Positions 1 to 7,948 of a stretch of DNA of 28,793 bases are shown here, piece by piece; position 1 is the first letter of the stretch, and each line of letters opens with the position of its first letter. The translations under genes were made by a program, and so were the position numbers. The notes below the pieces were generated by a model. That model worked only from the letters and a program-made list of their open reading frames with translations, was not told where the DNA came from and made no database searches. The DNA lies in IMG/VR virus record IMGVR_UViG_3300032782_000024, positions 1-28,793 of that record; one strand, given 5' to 3'. The DNA comes from a virus.

Positions 1-642
1 TCGCAGTTCAACATCAATGATTACCTGGGTGTCCAGATCGGCTCTGATATCTACTGGACGCGCGTTGCTGGGATCGGGAGCACGAGTGTGACGATTGCCT
101 CCCCGGGGCTTCCTTCCCCAGGCGCGCTCACCAATGCGTACGTATGGAACTACACCAACAAGGGGATCCGGCCATTGGTGATGGTGACCTGCATTCTGCG
201 GGACATCTATGCAAACGACACACCGTTGCGAATCTTTCGCACGGTGGAGGAGTACGAGTCGCTGCCCACGAAGACCGCCTCCACCAACATCGCCGACCCC
301 ACGGCGATCTTCTATGAGTCGCAGTTCAAGAATCAGCAGCCCAACGGCCAGCTGTATCTGGATGTGGGGGGTGCCCAGGACATCACCAAGCACCTGCACT
401 GTGTGTATTTGGCGCCCACGCAGGATTTCTTAAACCCGGGGGATGCGCCCGACTATCCCCAGGAGTGGTACCGCGCGCTCGTGCTGGGACACGGTCGGGA
501 TATCGCTGGCATGTTTGATTGTGCGTGGACCGATGACTTGGAGGCGAACTACAAGGACGCCCTTGCGATCGCCAAACAGGGGAATCCTGCTGAGTCGGCC
601 GTCTACTTCCAGGTCAACTCCGATGAGCCGTACGGGCCATGA
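1..642 (+). CDS. Neck/head-completion structural protein, 5' partial
   Basis: The reading frame is open from base 1, so the true start lies outside the window; 213 residues are visible. An N-terminal beta-rich stretch is followed by a helical C-terminus with a PQEWYRALVLG segment, then WTDDLEANYKDALAIA near the end. This C-terminal pattern is familiar from adaptor or head-tail joining proteins of P22-like and related podoviruses. It directly precedes the gp10-like gene, the place occupied by gp4 in P22, which supports a neck role, but I see no clear gp4 similarity. It overlaps the next gene by four bases (ATGA). The structural role is inferred mainly from context. Confidence 0.7.
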   Translation, partial: SQFNINDYLGVQIGSDIYWTRVAGIGSTSVTIASPGLPSPGALTNAYVWNYTNKGIRPLVMVTCILRDIYANDTPLRIFRTVEEYESLPTKTASTNIADPTAIFYESQFKNQQPNGQLYLDVGGAQDITKHLHCVYLAPTQDFLNPGDAPDYPQEWYRALVLGHGRDIAGMFDCAWTDDLEANYKDALAIAKQGNPAESAVYFQVNSDEPYGP

Positions 643-2147
643 CCGCACGCTTAAAACGAGTGCCGCTCTTTGGCGAGGGGGTGTACTCGAAATCCCCGAT
701 CGTCACCCGTCAGCGACGCTTGAACTGCTACCTCGAGGTGCGCAAAGACAACGATAAGTCATCGGTGGTGTGCTATGGCACGCCGGGGATGAAGTTTGCC
801 TACAACGCGGCAACCCCTGCGAATCAGCCCTTTCGCGGACTGATCGGTAACGACTCCGCGCTCTATGGCGTCAGTTCCAACCAGATCAAGCTCCTGTCCG
901 CCACTGGTGGCACCATCCGCTCAGGAGCGATCGGTTCCTCGGCCGGACTTACCGGCATGGCGCTAAATCCAACCCAGCTCATGGTTGTTGATGGGCGCTT
1001 TGGCTACGTGTTTGATCCGACAACCGGCAACGTGACAGTGGTGGGTGCGTCCTTCCCGAATGGGGCGCAGACGATCACCTACTGCAACGGATTTTTCATC
1101 GCGGAGCTGCCGGGCACGAACCAGTTCTTCGTCTCCGCACTGAACGATGGCACCGTATGGAATGGCCTGTCGTTTGCGGCTGCGGTGCAGGCGATCGATG
1201 GCATCAAAGCGGTCGATACCCTGGGCGGGCTCCTGATCATCTTCTCGAGCGGACACGTTGAGTTTTGGCAGAACGTGGGAACGACGCCTGAGCCCTTTCA
1301 GTACATCCAAAACTCAGCCTCGATGATGGGGCTTGCCGCGGTGAACGGCCGGGTGCACTGCGGAGAGTCCATCCTCTTTCTCGCCCGCACCAACGGCGGG
1401 AGCTTTCAGAATGCGGGCGGGGCGTTTCAGATCGCGAAGATCAAGGGCTACACGGTGTCAGTGGTCTCTACGACCGACATTGACAACATCCTGCAGCAGA
1501 TGGCGAAAACGACCGGCATCGGCGACTGCACGGCGTTCTCCTACCAGGTCGATGAGCACCTGTTCGCGCAGTTCAATTTCCCAGCGGCCAACCGCTCACT
1601 GCTCTTGGATACGGTTACCGGCTTCTGGAGTGAGGTGCAGTCCGGAGTATCCAACGGGTATGCCTCCCGCCATATCGGCGCGCTCGCAGCCGGCGCCTAC
1701 TCTCAGACATTCATTGCCGACTACCAAAACGGCAACATTTACACCCCTGACACGGAGACCTACACCGACAACGGCAATGTGATCGTGCGGGAGCTGGTGA
1801 CGCGCGCCGCGGTGGAGGACTTCAACACCTTCCGGATTGCCCAGATCTACCTCGATATGGAAACGGGCGTCGGTCTCTCAAGCCCGTCTGCCCAAGGGTA
1901 TAACCCCCTGGTGCAACTGTCGGTCGCGCGCGACGGGCGCGACTTCGGCAGCCCCCGGCTCATCCCCCTGGGCAAGCAGGGGCAGTACACGACGCGGGTC
2001 AATTCCCGTCGCTGGGGCCGGGTACGGACGGCTGCGAACCTGCGTATTCGGATGACCGATCCGGTCAAGTTCGTCATTACCTCCGGGGCCATGATGACCT
2101 CGAGCCGCGCGGGCCGACGCGCCGCACGCACCCGGGGAGCTGCCTGA
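639..2147 (+). CDS. P22 gp10-like packaged DNA stabilisation protein
   Basis: The 502-residue product resembles P22 gp10, the hub protein that closes the portal after packaging and holds the tail machine. The beta-propeller-like body has features shared with gp10: an early PGM segment (about residue 46), FFVSALNDGTVWNG near residue 165, the hydrophobic GGLLIIFSSGHVEFW near 195, a QNSASMMGLAAVNG segment near 225, and RRWGRVRTAANLRIRMTDPV near the C-terminus. Length is close to gp10 (about 470 aa), with an Arg-rich tail added. The ATG start overlaps the preceding stop. Assigned from remembered family features, not a search. Confidence 0.85.
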   Translation: MTARLKRVPLFGEGVYSKSPIVTRQRRLNCYLEVRKDNDKSSVVCYGTPGMKFAYNAATPANQPFRGLIGNDSALYGVSSNQIKLLSATGGTIRSGAIGSSAGLTGMALNPTQLMVVDGRFGYVFDPTTGNVTVVGASFPNGAQTITYCNGFFIAELPGTNQFFVSALNDGTVWNGLSFAAAVQAIDGIKAVDTLGGLLIIFSSGHVEFWQNVGTTPEPFQYIQNSASMMGLAAVNGRVHCGESILFLARTNGGSFQNAGGAFQIAKIKGYTVSVVSTTDIDNILQQMAKTTGIGDCTAFSYQVDEHLFAQFNFPAANRSLLLDTVTGFWSEVQSGVSNGYASRHIGALAAGAYSQTFIADYQNGNIYTPDTETYTDNGNVIVRELVTRAAVEDFNTFRIAQIYLDMETGVGLSSPSAQGYNPLVQLSVARDGRDFGSPRLIPLGKQGQYTTRVNSRRWGRVRTAANLRIRMTDPVKFVITSGAMMTSSRAGRRAARTRGAA

Positions 2148-2395
2148 TGCCTTCCCCGAAGCTAGGGGGCGTGCCTCGAGCACCCGGACGGGAGGATCCG
2201 GTGTGGGGGGGATGGGTTGATACCGTGCACGGTATAGCCCAGGACGTGAGCAATAGCGGCACGACTGCGCAGCGTCCGACCGCCAATCAGTACATCGGCA
2301 AGCCCTACTTCGACACCACGCTCGGAAAGCCCATTTGGCTCTCCGCCATGGGCAGCCCCCCGACCTGGGTGGATGCCACGGGAGCGGTGGTATGA
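2147..2395 (+). CDS. Small phage structural/fibre-associated protein
   Basis: This 82-residue protein has a C-terminal segment, GTTAQRPTANQYIGKPYFDT followed by TLGKPIWL and TWVDATG. The same motif recurs in phage tail-fibre and virion proteins, commonly near their ends. The N-terminal 35 residues are Pro/Gly-rich and unrecognised. The ATG shares one base with the stop of the gp10-like gene, and its own stop overlaps the start of the hydroxylase gene, so it is probably translationally coupled. It sits where P22 carries the tail needle gene but is far too short and lacks coiled coil, so it is not called gp26. Confidence 0.65.
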   Translation: MPSPKLGGVPRAPGREDPVWGGWVDTVHGIAQDVSNSGTTAQRPTANQYIGKPYFDTTLGKPIWLSAMGSPPTWVDATGAVV

Positions 2396-2988
2396 GGAAT
2401 TTCCTGCGCATCGGGGCGAACGTGAATGTCGTGCCGCTGGCTGTAGAGATCCTGCGCCAGGGGCACCTGTGGCGCGAAGACACGTATCTGCGTGATTACC
2501 CGCAAGGTCCCTTTGCAGACGTGGAGACGATCTTCTTGCGCTTCCCGCCCGCCTCCGTCACTGAGCTTGAGCGCTCCCAGCGCGACCCGCACGAGTGCGT
2601 GTGGATGGATGGCGCGCTACACCTGCCCGCCGCCCGTCCCCTGATCTTTGCCCTGATGAACCAGGTGCAAGGCGAGCGACTGGGACGGGTGATGATCAAC
2701 AAGATCCGCCCGGGCGGGCGCATCTACCCACACGCCGACACTCCTGAGCACGCGTTCTACTGGGATCGCTTCCATTACGTGATCGCCTCCGCCCCCGGGG
2801 TGACGTTTCGGTGTGGCGATGAACAGGTGTCGATGGCAACCGGTGAGGTGTGGTGGTTCCAGAACGCGCTCGAGCACGAAGTTGTGAACAACTCCGCGGC
2901 CGATCGGATGCACCTGATCATTGACATCCGGACCTCGCATGTCGCGTTCAAGGGCCTCTTGCCCACCACTGTCGAGGAGGCTGCGTGA
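2392..2988 (+). CDS. 2OG-Fe(II) oxygenase, aspartyl/asparaginyl beta-hydroxylase-like
   Basis: The 198-residue product carries a double-stranded beta-helix dioxygenase signature. H114-x-D116 (in GGRIYPHADTPEH) and H162 (in ALEHEVVNN) form the likely iron-binding triad, and R172 (in ADRMHLIIDIR) is the likely 2-oxoglutarate contact. The order and spacing match the aspartyl/asparaginyl beta-hydroxylase family, which hydroxylates protein side chains. The start at 2392 was chosen over an upstream in-frame TTG (2335) because its ATG overlaps the previous stop in the ATGA arrangement used throughout this operon. It lies between virion genes, so a virion or host protein may be the substrate; the substrate is unknown. 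Confidence 0.8.
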   Translation: MRNFLRIGANVNVVPLAVEILRQGHLWREDTYLRDYPQGPFADVETIFLRFPPASVTELERSQRDPHECVWMDGALHLPAARPLIFALMNQVQGERLGRVMINKIRPGGRIYPHADTPEHAFYWDRFHYVIASAPGVTFRCGDEQVSMATGEVWWFQNALEHEVVNNSAADRMHLIIDIRTSHVAFKGLLPTTVEEAA

Positions 2989-3470
2989 TCACGGCAGCCG
3001 TTGAGCGCCTGATCGATACGCTCGAGGAGCTGAAGCCGCTCTTTGTGCCTCATTTCCACGAGCTGGCTCTGGATCAGGATCGCGCGCCGCTGGATCCTCA
3101 GTACGAGGTGTATCTGGAGCGCGAAGCGCGCGGGGAAGTGCTGCTGGTGACCTTGCGCGATCGAGGAGCGATCGTGGCCTACTTTGTAGGCTTCGTGTGC
3201 CCGGGACTGCACTACCGCACGACACTCACCCTTACCGAGGACATTTTCTGGCTGTCACCTGATTACCGAGCAGAGGACTCTCTCTCGCAGATCGAGGCGG
3301 ACATGCTGGCTAAGCAGCTCTTCGATGCGGTGCTTGCGGAATCGGTGCGCCGAGGGGTGAAGCGCTGTTACTTCGGCAGCAAGTGGCACACGGATGCTTC
3401 GATACTCTTTGAGTACTACGGCGCGAAGCCTGCGGATCTGTACTACAGCATCTGGTTGGGAGGTGGATGA
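2985..3470 (+). CDS. GNAT-family N-acetyltransferase-like protein
   Basis: The 161-residue product has GNAT-like organisation: an N-terminal helix with FVPHFHELAL, a central strand pair (EVLLVTLRDRGAIVAYFVGF), PGLHYRTTLTLTEDIFWLSPDYR near residue 75, and a C-terminal helix plus strand (LFEYYGAKPADLYYSIWLG). Proteins of this type occur in podovirus virion modules and are usually annotated as acetyltransferases; the target is unknown. The canonical acetyl-CoA loop (Q/RxxGxG/A) is not obvious, so catalysis is uncertain. GTG start overlapping the hydroxylase stop (GTGA), so the two are probably co-translated. Confidence 0.65.
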   Translation: MITAAVERLIDTLEELKPLFVPHFHELALDQDRAPLDPQYEVYLEREARGEVLLVTLRDRGAIVAYFVGFVCPGLHYRTTLTLTEDIFWLSPDYRAEDSLSQIEADMLAKQLFDAVLAESVRRGVKRCYFGSKWHTDASILFEYYGAKPADLYYSIWLGGG

Positions 3471-4105
3471 TGGTTGCAGCTGCAGTCATTGGCGCTGCTG
3501 CAGTGGGGGCTGTCGGATCGGCCGTGGCAGGCTCGGAAGCAGCCGGGGCAACGCGCGATGCTTCCAATGCCGCTATCGCCCAACAACAGTCAGCGCTTGG
3601 GCAGCAGGCGACCCTCTCGCAGCCCTACCGGGACTTGGGCACCGCGGCGCTCCCCCAATACGAGGCGCTGCTCGGGATCGGTTCGCAGGGCTCGGCGGGG
3701 ATCCTGGATGCCTTGCAGAAGACCCCCGGGTATCAGTTCGCACTCTCCCAGGGTGAGACGGGGATCCTGAATCAGGCCTCACTCTCGGGCGGGGTTTCCG
3801 GCAACACGCTCGCAGCGCTCGATAAATTCAATACGGGACTTGCCGAAGGGACCTACCAGCAGCAGGTTGGAAATCTCCAGGGAGCGGTGGGTCTGGGCCA
3901 GGCAGCGGCAGCAGGGCAAGCATCCAACATCGGTACCGCGGCCGGGAACATCTCCTCCACCCTCGTCAATCAGGGCAACACTCAGGCCGGTATCGATGCG
4001 AACACCGCCGCTGGCATCACCAAAGCCATCGGGGGGGGGGTGGATAACTATCTCACGCTCTCGGCGCTCAACTCGCTCAACAACCAGGTTCCACCCGGAG
4101 GCTAG
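3467..4105 (+). CDS. P22 gp7-like DNA ejection protein
   Basis: The 212-residue Ala/Gly/Gln-rich protein has an N-terminal hydrophobic small-residue segment (AAAVIGAAAVGAVGSAVAG) and a middle with QPYRDLGTAALPQYEALLGI, then TPGYQFALSQGE, SGGVSGNTLAALDKF and GLAEGTYQQQ. These are hallmarks of the gp7-type ejection proteins, which leave the virion and help form the conduit for DNA through the cell envelope. It is followed by two larger proteins in the position of gp20 and gp16. A run of ten G (4031-4040) encodes Gly189-191 and the first base of Val192 and is a possible slippage site. Confidence 0.82.
   Translation: MMVAAAVIGAAAVGAVGSAVAGSEAAGATRDASNAAIAQQQSALGQQATLSQPYRDLGTAALPQYEALLGIGSQGSAGILDALQKTPGYQFALSQGETGILNQASLSGGVSGNTLAALDKFNTGLAEGTYQQQVGNLQGAVGLGQAAAAGQASNIGTAAGNISSTLVNQGNTQAGIDANTAAGITKAIGGGVDNYLTLSALNSLNNQVPPGG
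4031..4040 (+). repeat. Ten-base G homopolymer in coding sequence
   Basis: Ten consecutive G bases lie in frame within the gp7-like ejection gene, about 22 codons before its stop. Tracts of this length are prone to polymerase slippage and sequencing error; loss or gain of one G would change the C-terminus. Confidence 0.95.
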
Positions 4106-4107
4106 TC

Positions 4108-5610
4108 ATGGCGTTCGATCCGTCCGTCATTGCAAGCATCGGGGAGTCGGGTCCCGATCCGGTGAAAGCCCAGGAGCGCGCGTTCACCATCAAGGATCTG
4201 ATGGATCGGGAGCAGCTAAATCAGCTGGCACTCGGTGAGCAGAAGCGCGAGGCGAAGGAGACCTCCCAGGCCAATGAGATTCTGAAGGCCTCCGACTACA
4301 CCACGCCCCAGGGGCTGCACGAGACCGCAGCCAAGTTGAACAAGGTCTCCCCGCGCCTGGCGATGAACCTGCTGAAGGAAGGCCAGACGTACCAGAGCGG
4401 GGAGATCCAGCGGCAGTTGGACATGCTCACGCTCGCCGATCAGCGCCAGGGGCTCATCGTGTCGGCGATCGACCCGATTATCTCCCAGGCTCGGCAGATG
4501 AAGAATCAGGGCGCATCCGACCTCACCGTACGGGCCTTCATCACGCAGCAGATGCCCCAAGCGATCCAGAGCCTGCGCGGGATGAAGCTTGCCGATGGAG
4601 CCGCAGCGCTCCCGGATGATCAGCTGAAGATGGTGACCTCGGTCCCCGGGGGCTACACCCTCGCAACGCTCGAGGGGTGGGAGGCGCGCTCGAAGTCCGG
4701 ACAGGCAGCCATCCGGCAGCGCCTGGAGCAGTTCAAGGCCGACACTCAGAGCCGCAAGGAGGAGGAGACCGAGCGGCACAACCGCGAGACCGAGGCGCAC
4801 GCTCAGCGCCAGGAGGCGATCCAGGCGAGCAAGAGTCAGGGGTTTGATGATCGGCAGTCTGAGCTGCTCGCCTCATTGGCTGATCGCAACGTGTCTCTGC
4901 CGGCAGGGCTGCGCAGTCAGCAGCAGATCCGCTCAACGCTCGATGGGCTGCTTGCAAAGCACGCAGACCTCACGCCGGATCAGATCGCCGACGGCATCAA
5001 GAGCGGCAAGCTGAAACTGGCTGCCGAGACCAAGGGCGCCCAGACGGCAGGGACTCAGATCGGCAAGGTTGCGCTCGCTGCCAATGAGCTCGACACGTTC
5101 GGGGATCAGACCTTGGATGCCTCGAGCGCTGTGCCCCGGGGCAAATTCGTGCCCTGGAACACATTGCGCAACTACGCCGATACCAAAATTTCCGACCCCC
5201 AGCTGCTGCGCTTCAAGGCGAAAATGCAGGCGCTCGAGAACGCCTACAACCAGTTGGCGGCACGATCGGGTACCGATGTTGAGAAACGTGCCCACATCCA
5301 CGAGCTGTTCAACACCGCAAATTCCCCGCAGGCGGTCGCAACGCTCGTCAAGGCGCTGAAGGAAGAAGCGGTCGGTGCGCGTGAGGCAGCCGATCGGACG
5401 ATCGCCGAGGCGTCAGAAACTGCGATTCCTGGGGCAGGGCCTGCTGCCTCAACCCCCTCCCCCGGGGCGGGTGCGCGAGGGCCGGGGGCTCCCCCTCCCG
5501 GCACTCCCGCATCGGCTCCGGGTGGACCTGCTACGTCGGGCCAAACCCTCGCCCCTGGACAGACATACAGGCACTCCTCCGGCGCCACCGTCGAGATCCT
5601 GCCGGAGTGA
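4108..5610 (+). CDS. Ejection/internal virion protein (gp20 position)
   Basis: This 500-residue hydrophilic, mostly helical protein contains a charged coiled-coil-like stretch (about residues 205-250, rich in Q, E, K and R) and a low-complexity Pro/Ala/Gly tail (about residues 440-485) ending in YRHSSGATVEILPE. It follows the gp7-like gene by two bases and precedes a long ejection-type protein, the P22 order gp7-gp20-gp16, which suggests a DNA-injection role inside the virion. Sequence similarity to gp20 is not evident by eye, so the assignment rests on position and composition. The ATG at 4108 has a GGAGG upstream (4097-4101). Confidence 0.7.
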   Translation: MAFDPSVIASIGESGPDPVKAQERAFTIKDLMDREQLNQLALGEQKREAKETSQANEILKASDYTTPQGLHETAAKLNKVSPRLAMNLLKEGQTYQSGEIQRQLDMLTLADQRQGLIVSAIDPIISQARQMKNQGASDLTVRAFITQQMPQAIQSLRGMKLADGAAALPDDQLKMVTSVPGGYTLATLEGWEARSKSGQAAIRQRLEQFKADTQSRKEEETERHNRETEAHAQRQEAIQASKSQGFDDRQSELLASLADRNVSLPAGLRSQQQIRSTLDGLLAKHADLTPDQIADGIKSGKLKLAAETKGAQTAGTQIGKVALAANELDTFGDQTLDASSAVPRGKFVPWNTLRNYADTKISDPQLLRFKAKMQALENAYNQLAARSGTDVEKRAHIHELFNTANSPQAVATLVKALKEEAVGAREAADRTIAEASETAIPGAGPAASTPSPGAGARGPGAPPPGTPASAPGGPATSGQTLAPGQTYRHSSGATVEILPE

Positions 5611-5614
5611 GCCG

Positions 5615-7948
5615 ATGCCCAGTGCAATAGTCACACTGCCGGACGGTAAACGAGCCAAGGTCACTTTTGACACGCCCGATCAGCTGGATCAGACCGTCAA
5701 TGACCTGGTAGGCCAGCATCCATCAACCGAGCAGCGGATCGAGGCGACAGACCCCATCCGTCGCGCCCACAATCGCATTACCGAGGCGATCGGTGAGCCG
5801 GCCGTGCAGATGGCGACGGGAGCGGCGGGGGCGATTGCAGGGGGCTGGCGGGGCGCGTTTGACCTCTTGACCGGACAGGGCGCTGAGAAAGCAGCCCAGG
5901 ACGTGCGCTCGACCGAGGAAGCACTCACCTACCAGCCGCGCACGAAGACTGGACAGGCATCCAGTCGTATCGTCGGCAAGCCCTTTGAGCTGCTGGCCAA
6001 GGGTGCTGATGTCGCAGGCGGCAAGGTGGCCGAAGCGACCGGCTCACCGGCTCTGGGGGCTGCGGTGAATACGGCGATCCAGGCAGCCCCGGCCGTCCTG
6101 ATCCCCGGGGCTCGAGGCCTGACGCGGCTCGCCCGCTCCATGCGAAGACCTCCGACAGGTCCCATCGCCCCGGAAGGGATGACCGCCGAAGGCGCCCCCC
6201 GGACAGCCCCGGCTGCCGTAGGGGAGGCGCCCACGCCCCCCCAGGCCGCTACGCCCCCACCGGGCATGCAGGCCAGCGGGCCCCCGCGACAACCGCCCTC
6301 GACGGTGGGCGAGGTTCCACGTGGAACGCAAGCGCCTGCCGCCGAACCCCCCGTCGGACCTCACCAGGAGCGCGCCCAAGCGTATGCACGCCGCATTGGT
6401 CTTGATTGGGCTCGTCTGGGTGCTGGGACACGCAAGGCACTGGAGACGATCGCCCAGGACGCCACAGCCCTTGATCGTCTCAACCCGGAAGCCGTCAAGC
6501 GCCAGGCACACCTGGAATCCCTCCGAGTGCCCGTCCGAGCCACTCGGGGACAGCTGGAGCGCGACCCCGTACAGCTACGCCGAGAGGCGCTCGCGTCGAA
6601 TACGAGCGAAGGTCAGCCCATCCGGGATGTGGACATTGCAGCAAACCGAGACCTTCAAGCGAACCTGGAAGTTCTGCGCGGGCGGGTCGGCGGGCGACGC
6701 GGGACCGCCGAGGAGCCGATCACCGAGGGCGGAGAGGTAAACCCCGCTTCCATCCGGGGAGCTACGAAAACCCCCACTCAGGTCGGGGAAGCCGCGCAGC
6801 AAGCCGCGCGCGAGAAAGCAAAGTGGTCGAAGAAGGGCTACCAGGCGCTCTACAAGATCGCCCGCGAGACCGAGCCCGAAGTTCAGGTGCCGCTCACTCC
6901 TGTGACCGACCTCCTGACGAGCAACCCGGAGATTCAACACCTGGGCTGGGTGCAGTCCTGGTTGAGTAAGGCCGCTCGCGTAAAGGCCCCCGAGGGCGGG
7001 GAGCCGGTTGCGATGACCGATGCGAAGTTGGCCGAGCTTCACGACCTGCGCTCAACCGCCAATGACATTGCCCGCACCGGAGGCAAGGAAGGCTACTACG
7101 CAGGGCAGGTGGTCAAGGCGATTGATCAGGCCATGGAGGCAGCCCCGGAAGGGGCGGCTGCCTGGAAGCGTGCGAACGAGGCCTTCAGGAAGCACCAGCA
7201 GGAGTTCAAGGACCAGGGGGTTGTGGGCAAGCTCGTCAGCCAGAAAAAGGGCGGGGCAGATCGGTCGCTTGCGCTGGAGAAGACCTGGAAGACGGTCGCG
7301 ACCGGGCCCGTCGAGCAGATCCGCCAGGTCAAGAAGACCTTGTTGACTGGGGGCACCCCTGAGCTACGCGCACGAGGCCGCGCTGCTTGGCGCGACATCC
7401 GAGCCGAGACCGTGAACCGGATTCTGGAGGATGCGCGCAACGTGACCACAGCCGATGAGACCGAGCGGGCGGTGCTCACCGAGGCTGCCTTGCGCAAGTC
7501 GATCAATCGCATTCCACGCGAGAACCTGGAGGAGATCCTCGGCAAGGCGAACGTGCGCGAGCTGTATAACATCCTGCGCGCTCGTCGCATCACCACGCGC
7601 TCACCGGTGGGCGGGCGCACGACGCAATCCGGAACCGTGCCCAATGCACTGGTGCTGTTCGAGAAGGTGTTGAAACACCTGCCCGGGGGGAAGTATGTGG
7701 TCGGGGCCAAGAACGCCGTGCAGGAGCTTGGCGAGCGGGGAGCCGCGGCGCGCGCCGCCCAAGAAGCGGGTGTATCGCCCCTGGAGCAAGCCGCTCGCGA
7801 TGTGCAGAAAACACGCCCGAACTACGCAGCCGAACGACGGCGCGCTCAGTACGAGTCTCTGGAACAAAGTGGTCCAACACTACCGCAGAGTCCGTCACCC
7901 CAACCGCTACCGATCGGGGAAGCCCTGAAACGGCAGCCGCGCCCGTGA
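5615..7948 (+). CDS. Large ejection/internal virion protein (gp16 position)
   Basis: A 777-residue protein. I chose the ATG at 5615, four bases after the previous stop, over an open frame starting at 5375, because the extra N-terminus would be entirely inside the preceding gene. It begins MPSAIVTLPDGKRAKVTFDT. Small-residue hydrophobic segments (about residues 62-82 and 148-168) could insert in membrane. A Pro-rich linker (about 180-250) leads to a long helical, charged C-terminal body rich in Arg and Glu. Size, position and architecture suit the last ejection protein, which in P22 (gp16) moves DNA across the inner membrane. No catalytic motif such as a transglycosylase was recognised. Confidence 0.7.
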   Translation: MPSAIVTLPDGKRAKVTFDTPDQLDQTVNDLVGQHPSTEQRIEATDPIRRAHNRITEAIGEPAVQMATGAAGAIAGGWRGAFDLLTGQGAEKAAQDVRSTEEALTYQPRTKTGQASSRIVGKPFELLAKGADVAGGKVAEATGSPALGAAVNTAIQAAPAVLIPGARGLTRLARSMRRPPTGPIAPEGMTAEGAPRTAPAAVGEAPTPPQAATPPPGMQASGPPRQPPSTVGEVPRGTQAPAAEPPVGPHQERAQAYARRIGLDWARLGAGTRKALETIAQDATALDRLNPEAVKRQAHLESLRVPVRATRGQLERDPVQLRREALASNTSEGQPIRDVDIAANRDLQANLEVLRGRVGGRRGTAEEPITEGGEVNPASIRGATKTPTQVGEAAQQAAREKAKWSKKGYQALYKIARETEPEVQVPLTPVTDLLTSNPEIQHLGWVQSWLSKAARVKAPEGGEPVAMTDAKLAELHDLRSTANDIARTGGKEGYYAGQVVKAIDQAMEAAPEGAAAWKRANEAFRKHQQEFKDQGVVGKLVSQKKGGADRSLALEKTWKTVATGPVEQIRQVKKTLLTGGTPELRARGRAAWRDIRAETVNRILEDARNVTTADETERAVLTEAALRKSINRIPRENLEEILGKANVRELYNILRARRITTRSPVGGRTTQSGTVPNALVLFEKVLKHLPGGKYVVGAKNAVQELGERGAAARAAQEAGVSPLEQAARDVQKTRPNYAAERRRAQYESLEQSGPTLPQSPSPQPLPIGEALKRQPRP

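Noticed and set aside
2335-2391. Upstream extension of the hydroxylase gene
   Set aside because: The extra residues overlap the preceding gene and have no ribosome site, while ATG 2392 forms the ATGA junction used throughout this operon.
1878-2483. 201-codon open frame on the minus strand
   Set aside because: It lies antisense to the gp10-like gene and two further genes with strong family or operon support, and the product is Arg/Pro-rich without a motif: a high-GC shadow.
4216-4800. 194-codon minus-strand frame
   Set aside because: Antisense to the gp20-position protein; Leu/Arg/Gly-rich with no family.
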